Below are positions 7,718-16,230 of a stretch of DNA of 64,000 nucleotides, piece by piece. The stretch's first letter is position 1. Each line of letters starts with the position of its first letter. Under the pieces are notes generated by a model. The model did not search any database and was not told the DNA's origin. It worked only from the letters and a program-made list of their open reading frames with translations. Location of the stretch: assembly GCA_947631625.1 (NCBI GenBank), contig CANRMA010000003.1, positions 141,896 to 205,895 of the forward strand. The letters run 5' to 3'. The translations under genes and the position numbers were made by a program. Source of the stretch: an uncultured Lachnospiraceae bacterium (lineage in GTDB: Bacteria > Bacillota > Clostridia > Lachnospirales > Lachnospiraceae).

Positions 7718-8806
7718 ATGAAACACGAAAATCCATTGCTGATAGGACGCGACACTACTCACAAATTTATCACGATAGGCGAAATAATGCTGCGCCTCAC
7801 ACCCCCTAATTATGAAAAAATACGTATGGCCAGCAGCTTTGAAGCAAGCTACGGCGGCAGCGAGGCGAATATAGCCCTTGCTCTTGCCAATCTCGGCGTT
7901 GACAGTACGTTTTTCAGCGTAGTGCCGAACAACAGTTTGGGCAAAAGCGCTATCCGTATGCTTAGAAGCAATGACGTACACTGCACTCCGGTTATTTTAA
8001 GCACCCCGGAGCAGACGCCCACGCACAGACTCGGAAGTTATTATATGGAAAACGGCTACGGTATCCGCGCAAGCAAAGTTACATATGACAGAAAACACAG
8101 CGCGATTTCCGAATTTGATTTTTCCGGAGTAGACTTAAACGCACTGCTTGACGGTTTTACATGGCTGCATCTTAGCGGTATCACGCCGGCGCTTTCCCAA
8201 AACTGCCGTCAGCTTATAATGGACTGTTTAAAAATAGCCAAGGACAAAGGACTTACGGTCAGCTTTGACGGCAACTTCCGCAGCAAACTCTGGAGCTGGG
8301 ATGAGGCCAGAGACTTTTGTACGCAGTGCCTTCCTTATGTGGATGTGCTGCTTGGGATAGAGCCTTATCATCTCTGGAAGGATGAAGAAGACCACAGTAA
8401 AGGCGACGTAAAGGACGGTATTCCGCTGCAGCCAAGCTATGAGCAGGAAGACGAAATTTTTCAGGCTTTTGTCGCAAGATATCCCAACCTCAAATGTATA
8501 GCGCGTCATGTACGCTATGCACACAGCGGAAGCGAAAACAGCCTAAAGGCGTTTTTATGGTATGAAAACCATACCTTTGAGAGCAAGCTCTTCACATTCA
8601 ATATATTGGACCGAGTAGGCGGCGGAGACGCTTTTGCAAGCGGACTCATCTATGCTATGATGCATAACTACAAGCCTATGGATATAGCAAACTTTGCGGT
8701 TGCAAGCAGCGCGATAAAGCATACCATTCGCGGCGATGCAAATATTACGGACGATGTTGAGACGATCAAAAATCTTATGAATATGAATTATGATATAAAG
8801 AGGTAG
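7718..8806 (+). CDS. PfkB-family sugar kinase, probable 2-dehydro-3-deoxygluconokinase, copy 2
   Basis: A second KDG-kinase-like protein of 362 residues. ITIGEIMLRLTPPNYEKI and SFEASYGGSEANIALALANLG are the KdgK-type substrate/lid region, and LDRVGGGDAFASGLIYAMM (near residue 290) is PfkB signature 2 with the catalytic aspartate. I start it at 7718, preceded by AAAAGGAGG at 6-base spacing, rather than at an earlier in-frame start inside repeat copy C. It has its own promoter and terminator, so it is monocistronic and divergent from kdgK-eda. An acidic stretch WKDEEDHSKGDVKDG around residue 220 is unlike copy 1. Substrate inferred only from family and context. Confidence 0.82.
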   Translation: MKHENPLLIGRDTTHKFITIGEIMLRLTPPNYEKIRMASSFEASYGGSEANIALALANLGVDSTFFSVVPNNSLGKSAIRMLRSNDVHCTPVILSTPEQTPTHRLGSYYMENGYGIRASKVTYDRKHSAISEFDFSGVDLNALLDGFTWLHLSGITPALSQNCRQLIMDCLKIAKDKGLTVSFDGNFRSKLWSWDEARDFCTQCLPYVDVLLGIEPYHLWKDEEDHSKGDVKDGIPLQPSYEQEDEIFQAFVARYPNLKCIARHVRYAHSGSENSLKAFLWYENHTFESKLFTFNILDRVGGGDAFASGLIYAMMHNYKPMDIANFAVASSAIKHTIRGDANITDDVETIKNLMNMNYDIKR

Positions 8807-8862
8807 TTATTAGCAGGCGGCGTAATCATTTTACATGAGTAAGCCGGACAAAAAAGATATAC

Positions 8863-8903
8863 AAAACGCTTCGACTATTACAAGGCGCCGGAGCGTTTTT
8901 TTC
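8863..8903 (+). terminator. Terminator after second kdgK-type gene
   Basis: Stem AAAACGCTTCG / CGGAGCGTTTT (one G-U) followed by a run of seven T. Confidence 0.75.
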
Positions 8904-8939
8904 ATTAGATGAATTAGAATGGAATGTAATAAAATAAAG

Positions 8940-9761
8940 CTAGACCCGACAGATCTCATCCGCAAAATTTATATTTTCGCAGCAGACGGAGATTTTATAA
9001 TTTTCAGGCTTATGCCCGCCGGTTATCGGTCGAAATTCGTATTCTTTAACATAATACGTTTTTTCGTTTATATTTTGTCTGATTTTCGTTATGTTTTTCT
9101 CTGACGGCACCGCCGTAAAGTCCGTGAGCGGAAGCGACATTCCAAGTCCCGTCACTTTCAGAAAACTTTCTTTCATTGTCCATATACGGAAAAATCCGTC
9201 GGCAAATTTATGTTCATTATATATATTACTACATTCGTCATTATGCATTTTACCGCATATATCGTTATGCGGCGTATCGCCGACATCCGACGCAGCTTCC
9301 CTGCCGTTACGAGCTGTATTGTCGTTACGCGCTTCCTTGTCATTACGCGCTGTGTTGTAAAGCCACTCAAGCTCCTGCGGCGTGAAAAAACGTCTGGCGA
9401 TATTTTCTTTACCTTCTTTCACACATTCGATATCGCTGCCGACCTCCAAAGAAGCTATACTGCATATGGCATAAGCGCCGGAATGTGAAAGTGAGAAATG
9501 CAGCTTGGGATGATCTTTAAGATACGGCTTTCCATGCTGCAAAAGTCCGTATTCCATGTCTTTTTCCCTAAGTTCATACTCCGAAAGCGCCGCATCAAGC
9601 GCTGCGGCGGCGGCAAGGCTGCGTCTTTTATCCTGTATATTTTTAAGTCCGGCGATCTTATCCGCGCGATATGACGATACGTTGTTAAGCGCTTCTTCAT
9701 ATGAGGACGCTTCTGTGTATTTATCTGCGGACGCTATATATGTTCTTATAATTTCATGCAT
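8940..9761 (-). CDS. 4'-phosphopantetheinyl transferase (Sfp type) with repetitive insertion
   Basis: Transfers the phosphopantetheine arm of CoA to carrier-protein domains. The 273-residue product shows the Sfp core: KPYLKDHPKLHFSLSHSGAYAICSIA (about residues 78-103), VGSDIECV with the Mg-binding acidic residues, RRFFTPQEL, and IWTMKESFLKVTGLGM (about 193-208). Between RRFFTPQELEWLYN and FFRIWTMKE there is an insertion of ~50 residues rich in N, D and R (ARNDKE/ARNDNT/ARNGRE...), made by an 18-base tandem repeat; family members usually have only a short linker there. No polyketide or peptide synthetase gene is nearby, so it may serve the fatty-acid carrier protein. Confidence 0.85.
   Translation of the reverse strand: MHEIIRTYIASADKYTEASSYEEALNNVSSYRADKIAGLKNIQDKRRSLAAAAALDAALSEYELREKDMEYGLLQHGKPYLKDHPKLHFSLSHSGAYAICSIASLEVGSDIECVKEGKENIARRFFTPQELEWLYNTARNDKEARNDNTARNGREAASDVGDTPHNDICGKMHNDECSNIYNEHKFADGFFRIWTMKESFLKVTGLGMSLPLTDFTAVPSEKNITKIRQNINEKTYYVKEYEFRPITGGHKPENYKISVCCENINFADEICRV
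9297..9350. repeat. Three 18-bp tandem repeats inside the Sfp-type gene
   Basis: Three adjacent 18-base units at 9297-9314, 9315-9332 and 9333-9350, in frame, encode ARNGRE, ARNDNT and ARNDKE. Units differ at a few positions, so the array is not freshly duplicated. Confidence 0.85.
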
Positions 9762-9907
9762 GCTATCTTTACTTTCTTAATTTATTTGGCACTCTCAAAA
9801 TAAGGAATTCCGTGGCTGTATAAGGTAGATACGGACGCTTGGATAGACGCCTGCCTCAGCGGACCCGGATCCCTGACAGAAACTGCAGCAATGGCACTAC
9901 CCGCGCC

Positions 9908-11854
9908 TTATCCCGTTTCCACAGACCCCATATCCTCAGCCATAAAGCAGTCTTCGCACACCCTGTACGGATAATCCCAGGAAAGCGCCTTGCCGCATAT
10001 GCTGCACCTTTTAACAAACTGCCTTTTGTCTTCTTTTAACAGCGCTCCGATCGCGCGCTGCGCTTCTTCCCTGTCCGCTTCAAGTTCTTCCCTGTCTATC
10101 TGCCAGCCCATTCTGCCTGCAAATTGACTATATAAGTCAAGTTTTTTATAATATGTCTCAAGTTCTCCCAAATCCGGATTGGAAGGATATTGAGGGCAGT
10201 CCTGTTCTTGGTCCGGATTTTCGCAGTATTTAAGCCACAGCCTGAGGACGTCTTTATCTCCGGAATCGAAAGGGCAGGTTATAAGTTTGAGCAGCATTTT
10301 TTTATCCTGCATACGTTCGCCGGTATGTTGATAGTGCTTAAGATACTTGTATTTCCTGACGCTTTCAGCCATGGATATTTTATCATACTGCTCGAAATCT
10401 CCCGCGCTCTCCCAGATTTCAATAATTTCATCGAGTTCCATATTTATATCCAGAAGGACTTCCGGAAAGCCTATCCTCGCTTTTTGTATAGAGTAAAAAG
10501 GCTCGTTCAGCTTTTTGCCTATATAACCCATATCCAACACCGACTGGACGTAGCCTGTGTCGTAATATCCGTAACGTCCCGCTCTTCCGGCTATCTGCCT
10601 TATTTCTTCCGCATTAATGCGTCTTTTGGAAATTCCGTCAAACTTTATCGTATTCATAAACACGATCCTGCGTATCGGAAGGTTTATTCCCATGCCTATC
10701 GCGTCGGTGGCCACTACCACTTCGTTTACGCCTTCAGAAAAAAGTCGCACCTGTTCTTTTCTGGTTTTGGGAGGAAGATTTCCGTATATAACACTGGTCT
10801 TTATGTTTCTGGCCTCCAACGCCGCCGCTATCGCAAGCACATTTTTCTTGGAAAAAGTTATGAGCGCATCGCCTTTTTTGACATCTCTGTTTATGTCATA
10901 CTTGGTCGGAATGAATTCCAGTTTGGTATTTCGTTCATGGTAAACGATATCGTAAGTGTCCTGACAGCGTATTATCATTTTTATCAGCAGTTTTTCCGCA
11001 ACGGGAGAAGCGCAGATATGTATCTCTTCAGCCCTTATCCCAAGGATCGCCCTCGTCCAGAAGCTGCCTCTGTTCTCATCTTCCAGAAGCTGAGCCTCAT
11101 CTATGACCGCTATATCGTAAATTTCTTTCAGATCCAGAACTTCTATGGTTGAAGCCTGGCAAAAAGCTCCCGGAGTTATGATCGTTTCCTCACCTGTTAT
11201 CATATTACAGGGTATCCCCGCCTCAGTCATCTTATCATATACTTCCAGAGCCAGAAGTCTGAGCGGCCCCAAATATATTCCATGATATGCATGTTTAAGA
11301 CGCTCAAGGGCCTGATAGGTCTTGCCGCTGTTGGTCGGGCCGATATGGATCACAAAGTGCCTGCGCATGTTGCGGGCCTCCGGATACTGCTTTTCCGGCT
11401 CCGCCTCCATGAGTTCTTCAATTCTTCTGCCGACCATAAGCTGCATATAGTCGTCTTTATAGATTTCATAGAGGGACTTTTCTCGCAAAAGCTCACATAT
11501 TCCGTCAAACTTAATCAGCTCCTCGACCACGGCTCCCGGCGCCATATACCTTATAAATGCCAGATCCAGTCTGGCAAGCCGCTTTAAGGCATGACGATAG
11601 CGGAACATAAGTTTACGGTATTTATATGTAACCGTATATCCTATATCGGCTGCACGTTTATGCAGATCCACCATATCGTTAAGTATCTGGTGAAGCTCCA
11701 ACTGATTTTTATGCATAATACGGCGTTCAAGCTGCTTTATTTTATGTTCGCAGTTTCGTATAAACTTTCTGTTACGGGAATAAGGTATATTTGTAAACGC
11801 TTTAAGATATACTTCTTTTACCGTATCCAACATTTCATTAGTTACTTTATCCAC
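9908..11854 (-). CDS. Suv3-like DExH RNA helicase with C-terminal zinc finger
   Basis: Superfamily 2 helicase of 648 residues resembling mitochondrial Suv3. After a basic alpha-helical N-terminal region (~170 residues) come motif I HIGPTNSGKTYQAL, YLGPLRLLALEV, TGEE, motif II VIDEAQL, the second RecA lobe ALITFSKKNVLAIA, VVVATDAIGMGINLPI and motif VI QIAGRAGRYG. The C terminus has CSICGKALSWDYPYRVCEDC, a four-cysteine zinc-ribbon-like element. Suv3 works with exoribonucleases in RNA decay; a similar RNA-turnover role here is inference. It appears to start with GTG at 11854, six to seven bases after GGGGG. Terminator and partner are not evident. Confidence 0.85.
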   Translation of the reverse strand: MDKVTNEMLDTVKEVYLKAFTNIPYSRNRKFIRNCEHKIKQLERRIMHKNQLELHQILNDMVDLHKRAADIGYTVTYKYRKLMFRYRHALKRLARLDLAFIRYMAPGAVVEELIKFDGICELLREKSLYEIYKDDYMQLMVGRRIEELMEAEPEKQYPEARNMRRHFVIHIGPTNSGKTYQALERLKHAYHGIYLGPLRLLALEVYDKMTEAGIPCNMITGEETIITPGAFCQASTIEVLDLKEIYDIAVIDEAQLLEDENRGSFWTRAILGIRAEEIHICASPVAEKLLIKMIIRCQDTYDIVYHERNTKLEFIPTKYDINRDVKKGDALITFSKKNVLAIAAALEARNIKTSVIYGNLPPKTRKEQVRLFSEGVNEVVVATDAIGMGINLPIRRIVFMNTIKFDGISKRRINAEEIRQIAGRAGRYGYYDTGYVQSVLDMGYIGKKLNEPFYSIQKARIGFPEVLLDINMELDEIIEIWESAGDFEQYDKISMAESVRKYKYLKHYQHTGERMQDKKMLLKLITCPFDSGDKDVLRLWLKYCENPDQEQDCPQYPSNPDLGELETYYKKLDLYSQFAGRMGWQIDREELEADREEAQRAIGALLKEDKRQFVKRCSICGKALSWDYPYRVCEDCFMAEDMGSVETG

Positions 11855-11918
11855 ATTGAGCCCCCAATCCTGCTAAGCCTGCCGCTTCTTTAAATCAAAA
11901 AGTTAAACCCTTCGGCTT

Positions 11919-12779
11919 TTATTCCGTGGGACGGCTGTAAAAACGCCCCGTGAGTCCTTCGGTACGTATGGCATTTATAAACGCCGCCTCATCGGTTTTC
12001 CTGACCGCGGAAATAACGGCCTTACTTTCTTCCCTCGACACTACGGAATATACTATATCCCTCTCTTTATGCTCATATGAGCCTTCCCCCTCCAAAACGG
12101 TTGCGCCGTGGCCGCTTATGTCATATATGGCCTTACATATTTCCTGAGCCTTATTTGTAACAATAAATAACGTCTGTTTTTGATACTTGGTATATAGGGT
12201 ATGAACGACCTGTGTGGAAGCATATTGGTAAATGATCGAATAAAGGGCCTTGTCCCATCCAAACAGCACTCCGGCCAGAGAAATTATTATTATATTTATC
12301 CCGAGAATGAAGTTCCACGAATCCACGCCCTTTTTCTCCGAAAGGTAGATAGCCAGAAAATCCGTGCCGCCCGTAGTGGCATTCATCATAAGGCACAGGC
12401 TTATGACAAAACCGCTGATCATGCCGCCGAATATGCTTATCAAAAGTATATCATAGGTTATGACGTGTACCGGAATTATATCGGTAAGTATACTGTTTAA
12501 AACTATCATCAGACATGAATATAAAGTAAACTTCTTGCCAATAAAACGGAAGCCGATATAGATAGGAAGCAAATTCAGCAACAGATTTATTACGGTAAAA
12601 GGTACTTTAATGTTAAAAAAACTGCTGAATATCGCCTGTATCAATACGGTAAGCCCCATAACCCCGCCCGGATACAAATCGCCGGTACGGACAAAGGTCT
12701 GGGTATTGACTGCCATGATAAATGAAGCAAGACAGATGAACAATATTCTTTTTATGTCTTTGCGCGCGTCAAAAGTCAT
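11919..12779 (-). CDS. YitT-family membrane protein (DUF161 + DUF2179)
   Basis: A 286-residue integral membrane protein with five to six hydrophobic segments in the first ~190 residues (e.g. LFICLASFIMAVNTQTF and SIFGGMISGFVISLCLMMNATTGGTDFLAIYLSEKKG) and a soluble C-terminal DUF2179 domain (TLFIVTNKAQEICKAIYDISGHGATVLEGEGSY). This is the standard layout of the YitT family, found in Firmicutes in several copies per genome with unknown function. Start ATG behind AAGGAGGTG. It ends 64 bases before the Suv3-like gene starts and may be cotranscribed with it. Confidence 0.88.
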   Translation of the reverse strand: MTFDARKDIKRILFICLASFIMAVNTQTFVRTGDLYPGGVMGLTVLIQAIFSSFFNIKVPFTVINLLLNLLPIYIGFRFIGKKFTLYSCLMIVLNSILTDIIPVHVITYDILLISIFGGMISGFVISLCLMMNATTGGTDFLAIYLSEKKGVDSWNFILGINIIIISLAGVLFGWDKALYSIIYQYASTQVVHTLYTKYQKQTLFIVTNKAQEICKAIYDISGHGATVLEGEGSYEHKERDIVYSVVSREESKAVISAVRKTDEAAFINAIRTEGLTGRFYSRPTE

Positions 12780-12806
12780 GGAACACCTCCTTAATTTACT
12801 AAATCA

Positions 12807-13733
12807 TTAATATGTATCAAATTTTTCCATATGTTCCTGCTCCAGCTCATATAGTTCTTCAAGGCTCATGGACGGCTCTATTTCGTCTATCCATTCGAAC
12901 CAGTCTGCCTTTACCTGCTCAAACGTTTTCCCAAGATACTTTACATAATCATCCCGGTTTTCGGCATTGCGTATCAGATCGAGCGTCATTTCAGTATCAT
13001 ACTTTTCAATCAGATACTCTACAAAAAGCTCGCTGTAAAAATACCAAAGGCGGGCGGATGGCGTCTCATAGCCATAAGGATAGCCTCCCGCCTGTCCGAT
13101 TTTTTCAATAATTTCATCCTGCTCATCCTGACTGAAGCTTTTCTGATAACGCGGAATGAGCAGTTTAAAAATCTCCTTTCGTGTCCAGTCTGGTTTTTCG
13201 TCCCAGATATATGATATTATTCCTACGCGGTAATTAACATATTCACAAAGCCCTTCCTCCAGTGACTGAGAAAATGACGGGCCGCACATAATATGCGTCA
13301 GTTCGTGCGCAAGAGAGGCATCTGCTCCATATCCGTCCTCAAGCGTCTTCATTGCAAGAAACAGATTAGTGTTTAAACGTCTGTCTGATGTATTGCCAAG
13401 ATAGTTTGTTCCTGAGTGCCCCATTCGTCCCATTTCTATTGAAAATTCCAATGTATCTGCCTGCGCGCCTGATCTTTCCCACCAGTTATATAATCCCAAC
13501 AGTTCTTCTATTTCCTTTACATATTGTGTTGTTATGCTCTCAAAGTCTTCTCTGCTTGGAAACGCGCTTTTACTCAAATCATAGCTGTTCCAATAATCCG
13601 CAGCATAATAAAACTCCAAATTCAGTTTCTTATGCAGGACCTCTTTTTTCCCGCATCCGACAAACACTAAAACACACAACATTCCAAAAAGCAATGCCCT
13701 GTTGATTTTCACTTTCCTTAATTTCCCTCTCAT
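12807..13733 (-). CDS. Lipoprotein with HExxH zinc-peptidase-like motif
   Basis: The 308-residue product begins with a lipoprotein signal (ALLFGMLCVLVFVGCGKK; lipobox VGC) and should be anchored outside the membrane. SLAHELTHIMCGPSFSQSLEEGLCEYV carries HELTH, followed about 20 residues later by a glutamate (EGLCEY), the spacing expected of gluzincin metallopeptidases. I place the start at the ATG at 13733, after GGGGAAG, rather than at an upstream in-frame GTG (13760). A named family is not recognised. It lies downstream of the ECF sigma/propeller pair but is separated from it by a strong terminator-like hairpin. Confidence 0.7.
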   Translation of the reverse strand: MRGKLRKVKINRALLFGMLCVLVFVGCGKKEVLHKKLNLEFYYAADYWNSYDLSKSAFPSREDFESITTQYVKEIEELLGLYNWWERSGAQADTLEFSIEMGRMGHSGTNYLGNTSDRRLNTNLFLAMKTLEDGYGADASLAHELTHIMCGPSFSQSLEEGLCEYVNYRVGIISYIWDEKPDWTRKEIFKLLIPRYQKSFSQDEQDEIIEKIGQAGGYPYGYETPSARLWYFYSELFVEYLIEKYDTEMTLDLIRNAENRDDYVKYLGKTFEQVKADWFEWIDEIEPSMSLEELYELEQEHMEKFDTY

Positions 13734-13797
13734 ACTTCCCCATCTCAAATGCGAATACACTAATCATTCTTATACAGAATTGCTATGCAATTCTGCC

Positions 13798-13821
13798 GGC
13801 TCAGGCTGCCGAGCCTGAGCC
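13798..13821. terminator. Strong hairpin between propeller protein and lipoprotein genes
   Basis: Perfect 10-base stem GGCTCAGGCT / AGCCTGAGCC with a four-base loop, beside a second small hairpin GAATTGCTATGCAATTC at 13778-13794. No long T run follows on the minus strand, so it could be a processing or attenuating hairpin rather than a full terminator. Confidence 0.55.
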
Positions 13822-13869
13822 TATTATATCATAACTTCCTATCTAAACTCAATTTTTCCGACACATTTT

Positions 13870-15489
13870 CTACTTACTTTTTCCGACAGTCGTCTTATAA
13901 TAAAAACGTACGTTCTCCGGTATTCGGACGGCGTCCTGTCCTTCCTCCTCAATGCGATAACCGCTGCAGTCGGCAAAAACTATCCGCCCGTCCGGAAGCG
14001 CACAGTATAAGGCGCCTTCCCAGTCACATGGTGCTTCGTATGCCGGCAGGACATTCACCGCGCTCTTATCTCCCAGATTATAAGTGAATATCCCGTCATA
14101 ACCCCAGAATACAAAGTCCGTATCCGAACCGGGCGCTATTATATCGAGCATTATAGTATTATCTGGCACTATCCCCATATATACTTCATCAAGACAGCCT
14201 TTTTCAAGATCCACAGAAGCAATTCCCATATGACGGTCATGTACATCTCCCGCTTCAACCTGAATGTAAATCTTGCCGTCTTTGCCCATTCCAAGTCCCG
14301 CGAACGGATTTCTGAGTATGTCGTTCTTTATCGGATCGGCTGTTATTTTTTTAACAATCTCTCCTTCGCCGTTAAATACGCGCAGAAGTTCTTCCTCACT
14401 GCCGTCCGTCCTTATATAGATGTAGCCCTGTTCATCAACCGCCATTCTTCTTATCACCCTCAATCCGTCGCCGTTAAGAGCTAGCTTCTTTTTAACCTCG
14501 CCTTCAGGACTCAGTATCCACAGCGCGTTTTTATACGGTTCACCGGATACTTTGAAATCACACGTTTCTTCGTCAGTCTGCTCCATAAGCGCCATATATA
14601 TATCGCCTTTTTTATCCTGATATATCGCAGTCGGCATACTTTTTACATCAAAATCATCAAAAAACAGTTCCGACGTATCGCTGCCTATCTCCATTTTATG
14701 AACGGCGTTCCAACCCATCAGGAAAATGCAGTTTTGTCCTGCGTCCATGCCGGTCATCTCCAGATCCCCTCTATATTGTATCGTAAGCTCCCTGTCAGGC
14801 TCCCAAACAGCCTCGCTCCCTAAAATGACTAAATCAGTCAACTCTGTTTTGCCATCTTTTGCGTCATCTTTTGCAGCTTCTATTTCTTCTGACGGGAATG
14901 TCATATTTCCTTCCTCTATCATTTCATTCATCCTGGCAAGGCTGTAATCGCGCTTATGCAGAAAGTCTATTATCTCAAGCAGCTCTTCGTCACCCAGTTC
15001 CTTCTCCGGCAAGAAAAAGGTCGCAGTATTGCCATAAAAAGCCACTCCCTTTCCTTTATATTCTTCCGGATCGGATATCATGGTAAGCGACGCCTTGGGG
15101 AAAAGCGCTTCATTTTCATAGGTAAGACGCAGACTATCCATACGCTCGGTTTCCGAATCCGTAAAAGGACGATTGTAATTATCGTGGCCTATTTTGCTGC
15201 TGTAAATATTTATAAAATAATCCTCTATCTCCTGCTCGTTCATTGCTTCCAAACGCTGCCTGTATGCGCTGACGGCAGCCGAAACAGTAAATGACATCAA
15301 TGTCATAATGGCCGCAGCCAAGACTACCGCCCTCTTCCACGTCATTTTTATAATTGGGGGATTTTTATGTTTTATAGGTAAATTGACAAGTGTGTCATTA
15401 ATTTTTTCATTGACTGACTCAGGCAGTATCATTTTTTCCGCCGCAGCCATATTAAAAATCTTCTGTTCAAAATCAATATCTCTTCTCAT
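13870..15489 (-). CDS. Membrane-anchored anti-sigma-like protein with extracellular propeller-like domain
   Basis: A 539-residue protein with a ~50-residue cytoplasmic N terminus, one transmembrane helix (AVVLAAAIMTLMSFTVSAAVSAY, about 54-76) and a ~460-residue outside part. The outside part has repeated strand motifs such as DKKGDIYMALM, DEQGYIYIRTDG, GKDGKIYIQV and YDGIFTYNL typical of beta-propellers. It starts 66 bases after the stop of an ECF sigma gene, the usual position of an anti-sigma factor, so it probably binds the sigma factor and senses an external signal; this is inference from layout. No ZAS zinc motif (HxxxCxxC) is visible in the N terminus. Confidence 0.65.
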   Translation of the reverse strand: MRRDIDFEQKIFNMAAAEKMILPESVNEKINDTLVNLPIKHKNPPIIKMTWKRAVVLAAAIMTLMSFTVSAAVSAYRQRLEAMNEQEIEDYFINIYSSKIGHDNYNRPFTDSETERMDSLRLTYENEALFPKASLTMISDPEEYKGKGVAFYGNTATFFLPEKELGDEELLEIIDFLHKRDYSLARMNEMIEEGNMTFPSEEIEAAKDDAKDGKTELTDLVILGSEAVWEPDRELTIQYRGDLEMTGMDAGQNCIFLMGWNAVHKMEIGSDTSELFFDDFDVKSMPTAIYQDKKGDIYMALMEQTDEETCDFKVSGEPYKNALWILSPEGEVKKKLALNGDGLRVIRRMAVDEQGYIYIRTDGSEEELLRVFNGEGEIVKKITADPIKNDILRNPFAGLGMGKDGKIYIQVEAGDVHDRHMGIASVDLEKGCLDEVYMGIVPDNTIMLDIIAPGSDTDFVFWGYDGIFTYNLGDKSAVNVLPAYEAPCDWEGALYCALPDGRIVFADCSGYRIEEEGQDAVRIPENVRFYYKTTVGKSK

Positions 15490-15555
15490 TTTATTTTAAC
15501 TCTCCGTTTCCATATAATTTTACAGGTGACCGCCAAGCTGTCGTCATCAAGGCTC

Positions 15556-16026
15556 TTAGTCACAGATTTCTTCTCTCAATATTTTCTTAGCCCTGTGCAG
15601 CCTTGATTTGACCGTTCCTTCCGGTATATGCAGGATCTTCGCTATTTCCTTCACAGGCAGATTTTCATAAAAATACAGTATGGTCGCTTCCCTGTACGCA
15701 GGCTCAAGCTTATTTACCATATCCCAGAGTTCATGATATTCGTCCCGAAATTCCGGCATATATTCCTCTACATTTTCAACCGGAAGACTTCGCTTCTTAT
15801 GGGAATAGACCTGTCTGGCTTCATTTACGGTTATCTGCATCAACCATGCCCGAAAACTCTCCTGCTTCTTAAGCGTATGTATTTTTTCGTAGGCTTTTAA
15901 CACCGACTGCGCCGCGACATCCTCCGCATCCTCGCGGTTATGCACGATACCGAGCGCCAACCTGTAAATGCTCTGCATATTTTCCCTGACTAACTTCGCG
16001 AAAGTTTCATCATCCATCACGGACAT
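15556..16026 (-). CDS. ECF-type RNA polymerase sigma factor
   Basis: A 156-residue alternative sigma factor with region 2 (MQSIYRLALGIVHNREDAEDVAAQSVLKAYEKIHTLKKQESFRAWLMQITVNEARQVYSHKKR) and region 4 (LEPAYREATILYFYENLPVKEIAKILHIPEGTVKSRLHRAKKIL), together the full length of an ECF sigma. It begins at 16026 after GGGGGAGG at optimal spacing. It is followed by a membrane protein that is its likely anti-sigma partner. Repeat copy E lies immediately upstream; a TTGTGA-16-TATCTA sequence overlaps that repeat's end on the minus strand and might be the promoter. Confidence 0.92.
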   Translation of the reverse strand: MSVMDDETFAKLVRENMQSIYRLALGIVHNREDAEDVAAQSVLKAYEKIHTLKKQESFRAWLMQITVNEARQVYSHKKRSLPVENVEEYMPEFRDEYHELWDMVNKLEPAYREATILYFYENLPVKEIAKILHIPEGTVKSRLHRAKKILREEICD

Positions 16027-16082
16027 GCGCTACCTCCCCCCTTTCTACCGTTACTGTTTACCTATCACCTATTAACTATGAT

Positions 16083-16226
16083 TAGATAATTGCGAAACTC
16101 ACTCTCACAACTTAGAATTTAGTAAAAATATACAAATAAGGGGTGACTCTGCGCTCCGCAATGGAACCCCGTTTTGTATATTTTTAATAAATTCGAAAGC
16201 TTTAGACAGCGTTTTCCAATCGTCTA
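16083..16226. repeat. Variant palindromic repeat with different interior (copy E)
   Basis: Ends TAGATAATTGCGAAAC and GTTTTCCAATCGTCTA are imperfect inverted repeats of the same family. The interior is unlike the full copies: a long hairpin with arms AAAAATATACAAA and TTTGTATATTTTT around GGGGT...ACCCC. An 11-base direct repeat flanks it (TTAACTATGAT at 16072, TTAATTATGAT at 16227; 10 of 11 identical), as expected of insertion. The right-hand direct repeat overlaps the stop codon of the next gene. Confidence 0.65.
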
Positions 16227-16230
16227 TTAA

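Noticed and set aside
9173..9488. Several short frames on both strands within the Sfp-type gene
   Set aside because: They come from the Asn/Arg-rich tandem-repeat insertion of the real gene.
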